DNA of 49,643 nt from Bacillota bacterium (GTDB taxonomy: Bacteria; Bacillota; Clostridia; Christensenellales; Borkfalkiaceae). Position numbers and translations under genes: made by a program. Shown in pieces: positions 16,251 to 24,249 of this stretch. The DNA is taken from contig QAKE01000064.1 in assembly GCA_003343995.1 (NCBI GenBank), forward strand, positions 1 through 49,643. The letters run 5' to 3'. The notes beneath the pieces were generated by a model. It had not been told where the DNA came from. It did not search any database and saw only the letters and a list, made by a program, of their open reading frames with translations. How positions within the stretch are numbered: position 1 is the stretch's first letter; each line of letters begins with the position of its first letter.

Positions 16251-17780
16251 ATGAACCAAAACCAAACCGTCGTCGTTCTCGATTTCGGCGGACAGTACAA
16301 AGAACTCATCGCGCGAAGAATACGGGAACTGCACGTGCATTCCGTCATTCTGCCGTCCTCCGTATCGGTGGAGAAAATCAGGGAAATCGCCCCCATCGGC
16401 ATCGTGTTCACCGGCGGACCGAACAGCGTTTACGAAGAAAATGCGCCCGCCTGCGACAAGGAGATTTTCCGCCTCGGCATCCCCGTTTTGGGGATCTGCT
16501 ACGGCATGCAGTTCATGGCGCACGCGCTCGGCGGCAGGGTTTCCCCCTGCGAAACGAGCGAATACGGCAAAACCGAAGTGGAGCTGGAAAATTCCTGCGC
16601 GCTCTTTCGAAATCTCGAGGAAACGGAAATCGCGCTGATGAGCCATACCGATTACGTCAGCCGGCTGCCGGAAGGGTTCTCCCCCGCGGCGCACACGCAA
16701 AATTGCCCCGTCGCAGCTTTCGAGGACAGCAGCCGCAAATTTTACGGCGTGCAGTTTCACCCCGAAGTGCAGCATACGCCCAACGGAAAGAAGATCATTA
16801 AAAACTTCCTTTACAGCGTGTGCGGCGCGGACGGCGACTACAATATGAGCGACTACATAGAAAGAGAAATCGCGGCGATCCGCGAGAAGGTCGGCGATAA
16901 AAAAGTATTGCTGGGACTTTCCGGAGGCGTGGATTCCTCCGTCGCGGCGGCGTTGATTTCCCGCGCCGTTCCCCATCAGCTCGTATGCATTTACGTCGAT
17001 CACGGCTTTATGCGTAAAAACGAAAGCGAGGAAATCGACGAGGTTTTTTCCAAAATGGATATGAACTTCGTGCACGTGGACGCGTCCGAACGCTTTCTGA
17101 AAAAGCTCGAAGGCGTTACCGCGCCCGAGGAAAAGCGCAAGATCATCGGCGCGGAATTCGTGAACGTATTCCGCGAGGAGGCGGCAAAACACGGCGACTG
17201 CGAGTTTTTGGCGCAGGGCACGATTTATCCCGACGTCATCGAATCGGGCGCGAACAACTCCGCCAACATCAAAAGCCACCACAACGTAGGCGGACTGCCG
17301 AAGGATCTGCCCTTTATCGGACTCGTCGAACCGCTCCGCAATCTTTTTAAAGACGAGGTGCGCGCCATCGGCAAAAAACTGAACCTGCCCGCAAACTTAG
17401 TCAACCGCCAGCCCTTCCCCGGTCCGGGGCTCGCAATTCGGGTGATCGGCGAAATCACGAAAGAAAAACTCGATATGCTGCGCGACGCCGACGCGATCTG
17501 GCGGGAGGAAATCGAGAGCGCGAAAGCGCACGCCGACCAATATTTTGCGGTGCTTACCGATATCCGTTCGGTGGGCGTGATGGGCGATTTCAGAACATAC
17601 GACTATACTTTGGCGCTCCGCGCCGTATGCACGAGCGATTTTATGACGGCGGAATACGCGCATTTGCCCCATTCTCTGCTGGAAAAAGCCGCCGCGCGCA
17701 TTTCCAACGAAGTGAAAGGCGTCGGTCGGGTGGTATACGATATTTCCGGAAAACCGCCCGCAACGGTGGAGTGGGAATGA
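16251..17780 (+). CDS. guaA: GMP synthase (glutamine-hydrolysing), complete
   Basis: Converts XMP to GMP using ATP and glutamine. 509 residues, the usual length. The class I glutaminase domain is intact: Cys83 in GICYGMQFMAH, then the His/Glu pair in VQFHPEVQHT. The ATP-pyrophosphatase domain follows with LSGGVDSSVA, and the dimerisation domain ends PATVEWE. GGAG sits before the ATG. The next gene begins inside its last codons. A second, altered copy lies 1.3 kb downstream. Confidence 0.97.
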   Translation: MNQNQTVVVLDFGGQYKELIARRIRELHVHSVILPSSVSVEKIREIAPIGIVFTGGPNSVYEENAPACDKEIFRLGIPVLGICYGMQFMAHALGGRVSPCETSEYGKTEVELENSCALFRNLEETEIALMSHTDYVSRLPEGFSPAAHTQNCPVAAFEDSSRKFYGVQFHPEVQHTPNGKKIIKNFLYSVCGADGDYNMSDYIEREIAAIREKVGDKKVLLGLSGGVDSSVAAALISRAVPHQLVCIYVDHGFMRKNESEEIDEVFSKMDMNFVHVDASERFLKKLEGVTAPEEKRKIIGAEFVNVFREEAAKHGDCEFLAQGTIYPDVIESGANNSANIKSHHNVGGLPKDLPFIGLVEPLRNLFKDEVRAIGKKLNLPANLVNRQPFPGPGLAIRVIGEITKEKLDMLRDADAIWREEIESAKAHADQYFAVLTDIRSVGVMGDFRTYDYTLALRAVCTSDFMTAEYAHLPHSLLEKAAARISNEVKGVGRVVYDISGKPPATVEWE

Positions 17781-18445
17781 TGAAAGAGGAAAATTTTATA
17801 CCGAACCCCGACGCATTGTTTCCCAACGAATACAAAACCAGCTGTTTCATTAAAAACGCCGTAAAGGCGAAAAACGTTTTTATCGGCGACTATACGTATT
17901 ACGACGACGTTTCCCACCCCGAGGAATTTGAAAAGAACAACATTCTCTTCAACTGGGAACAGTTCGGCGATAAACTCGTCATCGGCAAGTTCTGCGCCAT
18001 CGGCTCGGGTACGAAATTCATGATGGGACCGTGCAATCACCGCACGCAGAGCGTATCCACCTATCCCTTCGCGGTGTTCGGCGGCGCGTGGGAAAAAGCC
18101 GTTCCGCCGCATCTTGCCCAACTGCCGAAAAAGGGCGATATCGTCGTCGGAAACGACGTATGGTTCGGCAAAGACTGTTTGATCATGTCGGGCGTTACCA
18201 TCGGAGACGGGGCGATTATCGCCGCGCGTTCGCTGGTGACGAGCGACGTTCCGCCCTATACCGTTTACGGCGGCAATCCCGCAAAATTTATAAAACGGCG
18301 TTTCGACGAGGAGCTCGTTTCCCTGCTTTTGCAGTTGCAATGGTGGAACCTGCCTGCCGACGAACTCGTAACCGTTTTGCCTCTTTTGTGCGATTTCGAT
18401 CTGGAAAAAGTAAAGCGGGAGCTTTCCGCGAGAATGAAACGATGA
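17777..18445 (+). CDS. Hexapeptide-repeat acetyltransferase of the Vat/CatB (XAT) family
   Basis: 222 residues with the left-handed beta-helix signature of xenobiotic acetyltransferases. Visible are YTYYDDVSHPEEF, FCAIGSGTKFMMG, the active-site His in CNHRTQSVSTYPF, IVVGNDVWFGKDCLIMSGV and PPYTVYGGNPAKFIKRRF. Family members use acetyl-CoA to modify streptogramins or chloramphenicol, but many have housekeeping or unknown acceptors, so resistance is not established. ATGATG offers two starts (17777 or 17780); the GGAG at 17768 suits either. Translationally coupled to guaA and to the next gene. Confidence 0.9.
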   Translation: MMKEENFIPNPDALFPNEYKTSCFIKNAVKAKNVFIGDYTYYDDVSHPEEFEKNNILFNWEQFGDKLVIGKFCAIGSGTKFMMGPCNHRTQSVSTYPFAVFGGAWEKAVPPHLAQLPKKGDIVVGNDVWFGKDCLIMSGVTIGDGAIIAARSLVTSDVPPYTVYGGNPAKFIKRRFDEELVSLLLQLQWWNLPADELVTVLPLLCDFDLEKVKRELSARMKR

Positions 18446-19002
18446 AAGAACTTTCGCAGATGACTTTGGAGGAGCTTTGGCGGCTTTTCCCCATCGTACT
18501 GACAGAGCATGACCCCGAATGGGCGCGGCAATACGAACGGGAAAAACGGCGATTGACAAAGACGCTGAAGGAAAGCGCGCTTATCTTTCATCATATCGGC
18601 AGCACGGCGATATCGGGCATTATGGCGAAACCCATCGTGGATATTTTGCTGGAAACGCCGCAATGCGCCGATTTCGACGGTCTGAAAGAACGCCTGATCG
18701 ACGCGGGATATATTTGCATGTCCGAAACGGACGAGCGCATTTCCTTCAACCGCGGCTACACCGTGCACTGCTTTGCCGACGAGGTATTTCATCTGCACCT
18801 GCGCCGATACGGCGACGCGGAGGAAATTTATTTCTGCGCGTATCTCAACGAATTTCCCCGAACGGCAAAGGAATACGAAGCGCTGAAACTTTCCCTGCGG
18901 AAAACATACGAACACGACAGAGACGGCTACACCGCCGCAAAGGGAGAATTCGTCGCCGCGGTCACGAAAAAAGCAAAAGAATATTACGCGGAAAAGCGAT
19001 AG
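18442..19002 (+). CDS. GrpB/UPF0157-family nucleotidyltransferase-fold protein
   Basis: 186 residues with the family core IFHHIGSTAISGIMAKPIVD at about residue 46, which corresponds to the nucleotidyltransferase-like HxGS...K(P)xxD pattern, and an ending FVAAVTKKAKEYY. Biochemical role unsettled; some relatives are fused to CoaE. The N-terminus carries about 20 extra residues compared with the second copy at 43.3 kb. Its ATG overlaps the acetyltransferase stop (ATGA). Last gene before a strong terminator. Confidence 0.88.
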   Translation: MKELSQMTLEELWRLFPIVLTEHDPEWARQYEREKRRLTKTLKESALIFHHIGSTAISGIMAKPIVDILLETPQCADFDGLKERLIDAGYICMSETDERISFNRGYTVHCFADEVFHLHLRRYGDAEEIYFCAYLNEFPRTAKEYEALKLSLRKTYEHDRDGYTAAKGEFVAAVTKKAKEYYAEKR

Positions 19003-19010
19003 CAATCTGC

Positions 19011-19047
19011 GGGAACGGAAAAAATCCGGCCGTTCCCCTTTTTTTAT
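19011..19047 (+). terminator. Terminator ending the guaA-acetyltransferase-GrpB operon
   Basis: Eight-pair stem (19011-19018 with 19030-19037) followed by C and eight T. Confidence 0.85.
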
Positions 19048-19057
19048 TTTTCATCGC

Positions 19058-19086
19058 TTGTAAAATTTTGCGTTTTCCGCTATAAT
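19058..19086 (+). promoter_or_regulatory. Promoter of the second guaA-like gene
   Basis: TTGTAA (19058-19063), 17 bases, TATAAT (19081-19086). Start near 19093; leader about 31 bases with GGAGG at 19110. Confidence 0.8.
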
Positions 19087-19123
19087 GATAGGGAGATAAA
19101 AAACCTTTCGGAGGAATGAGAAT

Positions 19124-20422
19124 TTGAAACAGGATATGATCGTCGTACTCGACCTCGGCAGCACGCGCAACACCGACGTGGCGCGCGCCGTACGCGCGCT
19201 CGGCGTGTATAGCGAAATCTGCAATTACGACGTAACGGAAAAAGAACTCCTCGCCATGCCCAACGTGAAGGGCATCGTTGCCAACGGCGGCCCGAACGAT
19301 ACGGTAAACGGCGTAAAAATCCGTTTGAGCGAAGAAATCAAAAAGAGCAAGCTCCCCGTTTATACCTTCGATTACGAGGAAAACGGCAAAATCAACGCCA
19401 TGCCCGAAGAGGACGGCGACATCGCCGCCGCGCTGAAATCCTTCGTATTCGACACCTGCAAAGCGCAGGCGAACTGGAACATGGAAAACTTTATCGCCGA
19501 TCAGGTGGAACTGATCCGCAGACAGGTGGGCGACAAAAAGGTTCTGCTCGCTCTCTCCGGCGGAGTGGATTCCTCGGTGGTTGCGGCGCTGCTGCTCAAA
19601 GCCATCGGCAAACAATTGACCTGCGTGCACGTCAATCACGGGCTTTTGAGAAAGGGCGAACCCGAACAGGTGGTCAAAGTATTCAAAGACGAACTCGACG
19701 CGAACCTCGTTTACGTGGACGCTTCCGAACGGTTTTTGAAAAAACTGGAAAACGTTGCCGATCCCGAACAGAAACGCAAAATCATCGGCGCGGAATTTAT
19801 TCGCGTGTTCGAAGAAGAGGCGCGCAAGCTCGACGGAATCGAGTTTTTGGCGCAGGGCACGATTTATCCCGACATCGTGGAAAGCGGCACAAAGACGGCG
19901 AAAATCGTCAAAAGCCACCACAACGTCGGCGGTTTGCCGGAAGATCTGCAATTCGAGCTGGTCGAACCGCTCAAAATGCTGTTTAAAGACGAAGTGCGCG
20001 CCTGCGGCTCGGCGCTCGGTCTGCCCGACAGCATGGTTTACCGCCAGCCGTTCCCCGGCCCCGGACTGGGCGTAAGGTGTCTCGGCGCGATCACCCGCGA
20101 CAGATTGGAGGCGCTGCGCGAAAGCGACGCCATTTTGCGGGAAGAATTTGCCTTGAACGGCCTCGAAGGCAAGGTTTGGCAATATTTTACCGTGGTGCCC
20201 GATTTCAAATCGGTGGGCGTGCGCGACAACGCGCGTTGTTTCGACTGGCCCGTCATCGTGCGCGCGGTGAATACCGTGGACGCCATGACCGCCGAAGTGC
20301 CGGAGCTGCCGTGGAAGGTGCTGAGAAAAATCACCGACCGTATTCTCGCGGAAGTGCCCACGGTCAACCGCGTTTGTTTCGACCTCTCCCCCAAGCCGAC
20401 GGCGACCATCGAATGGGAATAA
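19124..20422 (+). CDS. GMP synthase paralogue with degenerate, shortened glutaminase domain
   Basis: 432 residues. The ATP-pyrophosphatase domain is intact: P-loop SGGVDSS at residues 145-151, CVHVNHGLL, EFLAQGTIYPD, KSHHNVGGLP and the C-terminal dimerisation part ending TATIEWE. Upstream of it there are only about 115 residues where a class I amidotransferase should have about 195. The segment keeps VANGGPNDTV (compare FTGGPNSVY in the first copy), but the nucleophile motif GICYG, the QFHPEV triad and everything between are gone. It should therefore need free ammonia or a partner glutaminase. Start is TTG, nine bases after GGAGG. It has its own promoter. No frameshift or stop breaks it. Confidence 0.9.
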   Translation: MKQDMIVVLDLGSTRNTDVARAVRALGVYSEICNYDVTEKELLAMPNVKGIVANGGPNDTVNGVKIRLSEEIKKSKLPVYTFDYEENGKINAMPEEDGDIAAALKSFVFDTCKAQANWNMENFIADQVELIRRQVGDKKVLLALSGGVDSSVVAALLLKAIGKQLTCVHVNHGLLRKGEPEQVVKVFKDELDANLVYVDASERFLKKLENVADPEQKRKIIGAEFIRVFEEEARKLDGIEFLAQGTIYPDIVESGTKTAKIVKSHHNVGGLPEDLQFELVEPLKMLFKDEVRACGSALGLPDSMVYRQPFPGPGLGVRCLGAITRDRLEALRESDAILREEFALNGLEGKVWQYFTVVPDFKSVGVRDNARCFDWPVIVRAVNTVDAMTAEVPELPWKVLRKITDRILAEVPTVNRVCFDLSPKPTATIEWE

Positions 20423-20826
20423 AAATACGCACTGCCGCGCCTTTTGACGCGGCAGTAATTTTACAATACGATAAACATATTGCAAAAAGCGAACTGAACC
20501 GCTCGATCGCGGCAGAGCGCGTTTACGTAGCGGAAAGCGAAACGGGATTTTGCGGTTGGTTGAGATACAACCTGTTTTGGGATAACACGCCCTTTTTGAA
20601 CATGCTTTTCGTCGTGCCGGAAATGCGAAAAAAAGGCGCGGGCACGAAGTTGCTTTTCCGTTGGGAAAGCGAATTGCGCGCGGCGGGATACCGATGGGCG
20701 ATGACCTCGACCGCCGCGGCGGAAAACGCCCGATATTTTTACGAAAAAGCGGGCTATACGCAGTGCGGCGAGTTTTTCCCCGCCGACGACGATTTGGAAC
20801 TGCTGTTCAAAAAAAAGCTATATTAA
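20413..20826 (+). CDS. GNAT-family N-acetyltransferase
   Basis: 137 residues with the GNAT core: FLNMLFVVPEMRKKGAGTKL holds the acetyl-CoA loop (RKKGAGT), and NARYFYEKAGYTQCG is the C-terminal motif. It overlaps the guaA-like gene by ten bases, so it is coupled to it. Acceptor unknown. Weak ribosome site. Confidence 0.88.
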   Translation: MGIKIRTAAPFDAAVILQYDKHIAKSELNRSIAAERVYVAESETGFCGWLRYNLFWDNTPFLNMLFVVPEMRKKGAGTKLLFRWESELRAAGYRWAMTSTAAAENARYFYEKAGYTQCGEFFPADDDLELLFKKKLY

Positions 20827-20918
20827 AAAACCGCCCCGAAATCGCTACGATGAATTTTACCGTTAAACACTAAGTATTACCCCCTCGCCTTGCAAGCTGG
20901 ACAAGCGCGTTGATTTAT

Positions 20919-20947
20919 TTTACTTTTTTAATATTCTGTAGTATAAT
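20919..20947 (+). promoter_or_regulatory. Promoter of the small membrane gene
   Basis: TTTACT (20919-20924), 17 bases, TATAAT (20942-20947). Leader of about 130 bases containing a perfect palindrome AAGTAAATTTACTT. Nothing else is seen between 20827 and 21082. Confidence 0.6.
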
Positions 20948-21082
20948 ATACGAAAGATAAACGGTAATTTTTGCTGTTTCGTATGATATTACAAGCAAAT
21001 TCGCCTAAGTAAATTTACTTGCGGTTCGCGATAAATAATGCGTTTATCCGTAAGGCAAAACAAAGAGGGAGGGAAAAAAGTT

Positions 21083-21580
21083 TTGGAAGAAGATTTTTTG
21101 AAAATCAGAAAGCTGAAAAAGATTTTGGGGATTTTAATGATTGTCTTTGCAGTTTTATGCGTTGCGGTGATTTTAACGGCCGTATTTGTCTCCTATCCGC
21201 GGTTGACGACAAATATAAGTGAACTTCCGGAAAATTCCAAGGCATCCGTTGCAGTCGCTTACGCGTTAATCCTCCTTCCGATTTGGCTGGTGGGACTTGT
21301 TATCGTTTTTTTGAGCTTTTTGCTTTCTTTGATAATGGCTAAAAAATATTTAAAGAAAGAAGAAAACGTCAAAAAAATCAAAATGCCTTTATTGATTGTG
21401 GACATTATAGCGAAATCCATCGTATTTTTTCTCTGTGTCTCAATCGCATTTATGCAAATAATTACCGTGGATGTTCCGATTTTTCTTTCGGCAATCTTAA
21501 CGGGCATCATTGCCGTTGCTGAAATTGTTTACGTAAGATTGCAACATAAAACATTCAAATCGATGGAAAATAAACAATAA
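21083..21580 (+). CDS. Small four-helix membrane protein, unknown function
   Basis: 165 residues with predicted helices at about 14-36, 59-84, 101-128 and 130-152, separated by a short basic loop (KKYLKKEENVKKIK). The reading frame extends 15 codons upstream, but the TTG at 21083, with GGGAGG ten bases ahead, is the better start. Composition is clearly more AT-rich than the neighbours, with AAA/ATT/TTT codons, which hints at transfer or weak constraint. No recognisable family. Confidence 0.65.
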   Translation: MEEDFLKIRKLKKILGILMIVFAVLCVAVILTAVFVSYPRLTTNISELPENSKASVAVAYALILLPIWLVGLVIVFLSFLLSLIMAKKYLKKEENVKKIKMPLLIVDIIAKSIVFFLCVSIAFMQIITVDVPIFLSAILTGIIAVAEIVYVRLQHKTFKSMENKQ

Positions 21581-21665
21581 TGCAGCGTTGTTTGCTTCCG
21601 TTAGAAACGTAAACGGCAATTATAATGTATGCGTTAACGCGACGAATTGCAATTCCATGGATAAA

Positions 21666-21703
21666 AAGAGCGAAGATTTTAAAAATCCTCGCTCTTCTAT
21701 TTT
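21666..21703. terminator. Bidirectional terminator between convergent genes
   Basis: Stem of 14 positions with a mismatch (around 21666-21679 with 21682-21695), followed by TTTTTAT on the minus strand and TCTATTTT on the plus strand. Confidence 0.75.
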
Positions 21704-21732
21704 CTGTAAAATACCATTTTTTGGGCGCGTTT

Positions 21733-22455
21733 TTATTCCGCTAAATCGTCTATAAACTGCATCACGCTTTCCGCAATGACTTTATGCCCCGCCGCGTTGG
21801 GGTGAATACCGTCGTCGGAATAATTGCTGAGATAATCGTGCTGCATTAAAAACGGAGTGCGGATATCGATGAGCCGGCAATCGTTTTTAACCGCCGTTTC
21901 GATGACCGCGAGATTATAGCTTTCCTGATAACGGCTGATGTTGGTAACGTCGCCGTTGAAAAACCGTAAAACCTGTTCTCCGTCAGCCATACGGCAGATG
22001 ATTTTTTCAAAAAATCGAGAAGAATCGACGGGCGGCAAGGTCGTCAGCATGACCTTTACGCCGTCGTTTTTCAGCTTTACGATGAGTTCGCCGAGCTCTC
22101 TTTTAAAAAGCGGCAGCGGCGTTTTCGACTCGTGCGGGGCGAGCGGCTCGGCTGCGACGGCTTTCCAATCGAAATCGCTGTCGTTTCCGCCGATGCAGAA
22201 CACCACCGTCCGATCGGGACTTCCCTTGCTTTCTTCAATATACCGTTCGACGACGCGCCGCTCGTAAAGCCGGTTGAGCGTCTGCCCGTACATCGAGCGA
22301 TTTTCGATGGAGAAACCGTATTTTTTCTCCAACAGCGTGACGGCGTCGCCTTCGACTTTTTCGATTTTTCCGCATTTCGTGGTATACCCTTTGGGAATGG
22401 AATCGCCGAAAAGCGTGATTTTGCCGTACTGTTCGGGTGCTTTCACGGCAATCAC
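21733..22455 (-). CDS. SGNH/GDSL-type hydrolase
   Basis: 240 residues, no signal peptide, so cytoplasmic. Block I has the catalytic Ser19 in LFGDSIPKG, block III has CIGGNDSDF, and block V has the Asp-His pair in DDGIHPNAAGH; a Gly oxyanion residue is in NRSMYGQTL. Such enzymes deacylate lipids, polysaccharides or small esters. Start is GTG, overlapping the stop of the DegV-family gene (GTGA), which ties its translation to that gene. Confidence 0.88.
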   Translation of the reverse strand: MIAVKAPEQYGKITLFGDSIPKGYTTKCGKIEKVEGDAVTLLEKKYGFSIENRSMYGQTLNRLYERRVVERYIEESKGSPDRTVVFCIGGNDSDFDWKAVAAEPLAPHESKTPLPLFKRELGELIVKLKNDGVKVMLTTLPPVDSSRFFEKIICRMADGEQVLRFFNGDVTNISRYQESYNLAVIETAVKNDCRLIDIRTPFLMQHDYLSNYSDDGIHPNAAGHKVIAESVMQFIDDLAE

Positions 22456-23303
22456 GCATTGCCCCCGTCGTTGATATAGAGAATGCCGAGGCAGTGCTCG
22501 CCGCAGTGGCTGGTAATGGTGCCGCCCGCGCGCGTCACGTAAATTTTCTTAAATCCGTGTTCCGCAAGCGCGTTTTTGGCGATTTCGACCATTTCGTCGC
22601 TCGCCGTGGTATACGTTACGAATCCTACCGACAAATCGGGATGATTGAAACGCTCCAGCGTATCGTTGCAGTAGGAACGCACGGCGTTTTCTATCTTGCC
22701 GCGGTACTTTTTCGCCGCGCCCATCTTGCCGTCCTGCACCAAAATCTGCGGGCGGAGCTTTAAAAGATTCGCGCCGAAATACGCTAAAGACGAGCATCTG
22801 CCGCCTTTATAAAGGTAATCGAGCCGCTCCAGAACGAACCCCGCCTGCACGTAAGGAATACGCTTGGCGCACTTTTCCGCCAAGCTTTCAAACGGTTCCC
22901 CCGCCTTTGCGAGTTCCGACGCGTATAAGGTCAGCAACGCAATGCCCGTGGACAGCGAACGCGAATCGAAAACCTTCACCTTTCCGTCGAATTTTTCCGC
23001 CGCGCTCTTCGCGTTGGCGTAGGCGCTGCTCATTTCCGAAGATAAGGAAAAGTGAATCACCCTATCGTAACTTTTCAGCAACTTTTCAAAGTGTTCGGTA
23101 AACTGAAATTCGTTGACCGCGCTGGTTTTCGGCAAAATGCCCGTTTTGGTTACGTAAGAAATAATCTCTTCGCATTCCACTTCGCCGTCGAGTTTCGCCT
23201 CGTCGCCGAGCAAAATAGTAAAAGGCGTGGTGTGCACGTCATACTCTTGCAATAATTCCTTGGTCAGATCGACCGTCGTTTCCGCTGATACCGCGATTTT
23301 CAT
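22452..23303 (-). CDS. DegV-family fatty-acid-binding protein (FakB-like)
   Basis: 283 residues. DegV/FakB proteins hold a fatty acid and present it to the kinase FakA for phosphorylation before entry to phospholipid synthesis. Typical segments are AVSAETTVDLTKELL at the start, the lipid-site TSAVNEFQF and HFSLSSEMSSAYANA, and the RLDYLYKGGRCSSLAYFGA region. The ATG at 23303 is chosen over one five codons upstream because GGAGG sits eight bases ahead of it. The partner kinase gene fakA is at 26.3 kb in this window. Operon with the SGNH hydrolase. Confidence 0.9.
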   Translation of the reverse strand: MKIAVSAETTVDLTKELLQEYDVHTTPFTILLGDEAKLDGEVECEEIISYVTKTGILPKTSAVNEFQFTEHFEKLLKSYDRVIHFSLSSEMSSAYANAKSAAEKFDGKVKVFDSRSLSTGIALLTLYASELAKAGEPFESLAEKCAKRIPYVQAGFVLERLDYLYKGGRCSSLAYFGANLLKLRPQILVQDGKMGAAKKYRGKIENAVRSYCNDTLERFNHPDLSVGFVTYTTASDEMVEIAKNALAEHGFKKIYVTRAGGTITSHCGEHCLGILYINDGGNA

Positions 23304-23356
23304 TTCAACATCCTCCATATATCGGTATTTTAGACGAAATCCGCCGCTTTTTTACC

Positions 23357-23386
23357 ATTATAATACACTTTTGCTTGATTTTGCAA
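23357..23386 (-). promoter_or_regulatory. Promoter of degV-SGNH operon
   Basis: Minus strand: TTGCAA (23381-23386), 18 bases, TATAAT (23357-23362). Leader about 47 bases. Confidence 0.7.
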
Positions 23387-23489
23387 TCTATTCTTATCCC
23401 TTCGTTTTCTACAAGCGTTTTTCGTGCGGTAGAGAATTTTTTTTCAACTCTACGGACGGTAGAATTTATTGAATACGTATTAAAAACGC

Positions 23490-23518
23490 TTGATTTTTAC
23501 GTGTTTTTGCGTTAAAAT
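23490..23518 (+). promoter_or_regulatory. Promoter of the XRE regulator (leaderless)
   Basis: TTGATT (23490-23495), 17 bases, TAAAAT (23513-23518), then six bases to the ATG at 23525. Transcription should begin on or next to the start codon. Confidence 0.75.
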
Positions 23519-23524
23519 AGCGTT

Positions 23525-24142
23525 ATGGAAGATTTGAGAACGATTTTAGCCGAAAATCTGGTGAAATATAGAAAAGCGGCGAATTTAACGCAGGCGGAGC
23601 TTGCGGAAAAAATCAACTATTCCGATAAAGCGGTATCCAAATGGGAGCGCGCTGGCGGTATGCCGGACGTGGACGTTTTAAAACAGCTTGCCGATTTATA
23701 CGGCGTTACCGTGGACGCGCTTTTAACGAAATCCGACAAGCCGATCAAATTAAAACGAAAAGTCAATTTACTGACGAGGACAAATATCATCATCTGCTCC
23801 GTTCTGCTGGTATGGCTGCTTGCAACCGCGGTGTTCGTTTTCACATTGCTCGCCATGCCGCAGTTAAAAAGAATGTGGCTGGCGTTCGTCTACGCCGTTC
23901 CCGTTTCCTGTATCGTGCTTTTGGTGTATAACTGTATCTGGGGAAAAACTTCTCTTTCGATCATCATTATAACGGGCTTGATTTTTTCCGTTGCGGCGGC
24001 GATCTTCATCACCGTACCTTTTACAAATTCTTGGCTGCTGTTTATTTTCTGCGTGCCGTTGGAATTATTGAATATCATTTACTTTTCGCTGAGAATTAAA
24101 AACAAAAGAAAACCGCGCGAAGAAGAACGAACGGAAGAATAA
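23525..24142 (+). CDS. Membrane-anchored XRE-family transcriptional regulator
   Basis: 205 residues. An XRE/Cro helix-turn-helix spans residues 6-62 (LTQAELAEKINYSDKAVSKW is the recognition region). A basic linker follows and then four hydrophobic helices (about 86-110, 117-138, 143-165, 169-190) with a charged tail. Such proteins are DNA binders held at the membrane; the helices may sense membrane state or a partner. No Shine-Dalgarno precedes the ATG; the promoter spacing predicts a leaderless message. Target genes unknown; no adjacent transporter is present. Confidence 0.9.
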   Translation: MEDLRTILAENLVKYRKAANLTQAELAEKINYSDKAVSKWERAGGMPDVDVLKQLADLYGVTVDALLTKSDKPIKLKRKVNLLTRTNIIICSVLLVWLLATAVFVFTLLAMPQLKRMWLAFVYAVPVSCIVLLVYNCIWGKTSLSIIIITGLIFSVAAAIFITVPFTNSWLLFIFCVPLELLNIIYFSLRIKNKRKPREEERTEE

Positions 24143-24147
24143 AATTT

Positions 24148-24179
24148 ACGCCCCCGCTGATCATCAGCGGGGGCGTTTT
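24148..24179 (+). terminator. Terminator after the XRE regulator
   Basis: Thirteen-pair GC-rich stem (24148-24160 with 24163-24175) followed by TTTTG. Nothing else is seen in the gap to recG. Confidence 0.85.
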
Positions 24180-24249
24180 GTATTTCGGCAAAACCGGTTT
24201 CTTTTACGGACGACGAAATTTGAAATAAAGTTATGATACGAATTTTATT

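Noticed and set aside
16185..17282. 365-codon open frame on the minus strand opposite guaA
   Set aside because: Mirror of a strong conserved gene in GC-rich DNA; residue composition (Arg/His/Phe-rich) has no family features.
17777..18445. Streptogramin or chloramphenicol resistance gene
   Set aside because: Family match is clear but it sits in a core guaA operon without mobile elements, so resistance cannot be claimed.
19124..20422. Second guaA as a pseudogene
   Set aside because: Frame, promoter, ribosome site and all ATP-pyrophosphatase motifs are intact; only the glutaminase half is reduced.
18962..20485. 507-codon open frame on the minus strand opposite the second guaA
   Set aside because: Shadow of the ATP-pyrophosphatase gene; runs through its promoter and terminator and lacks a ribosome site.
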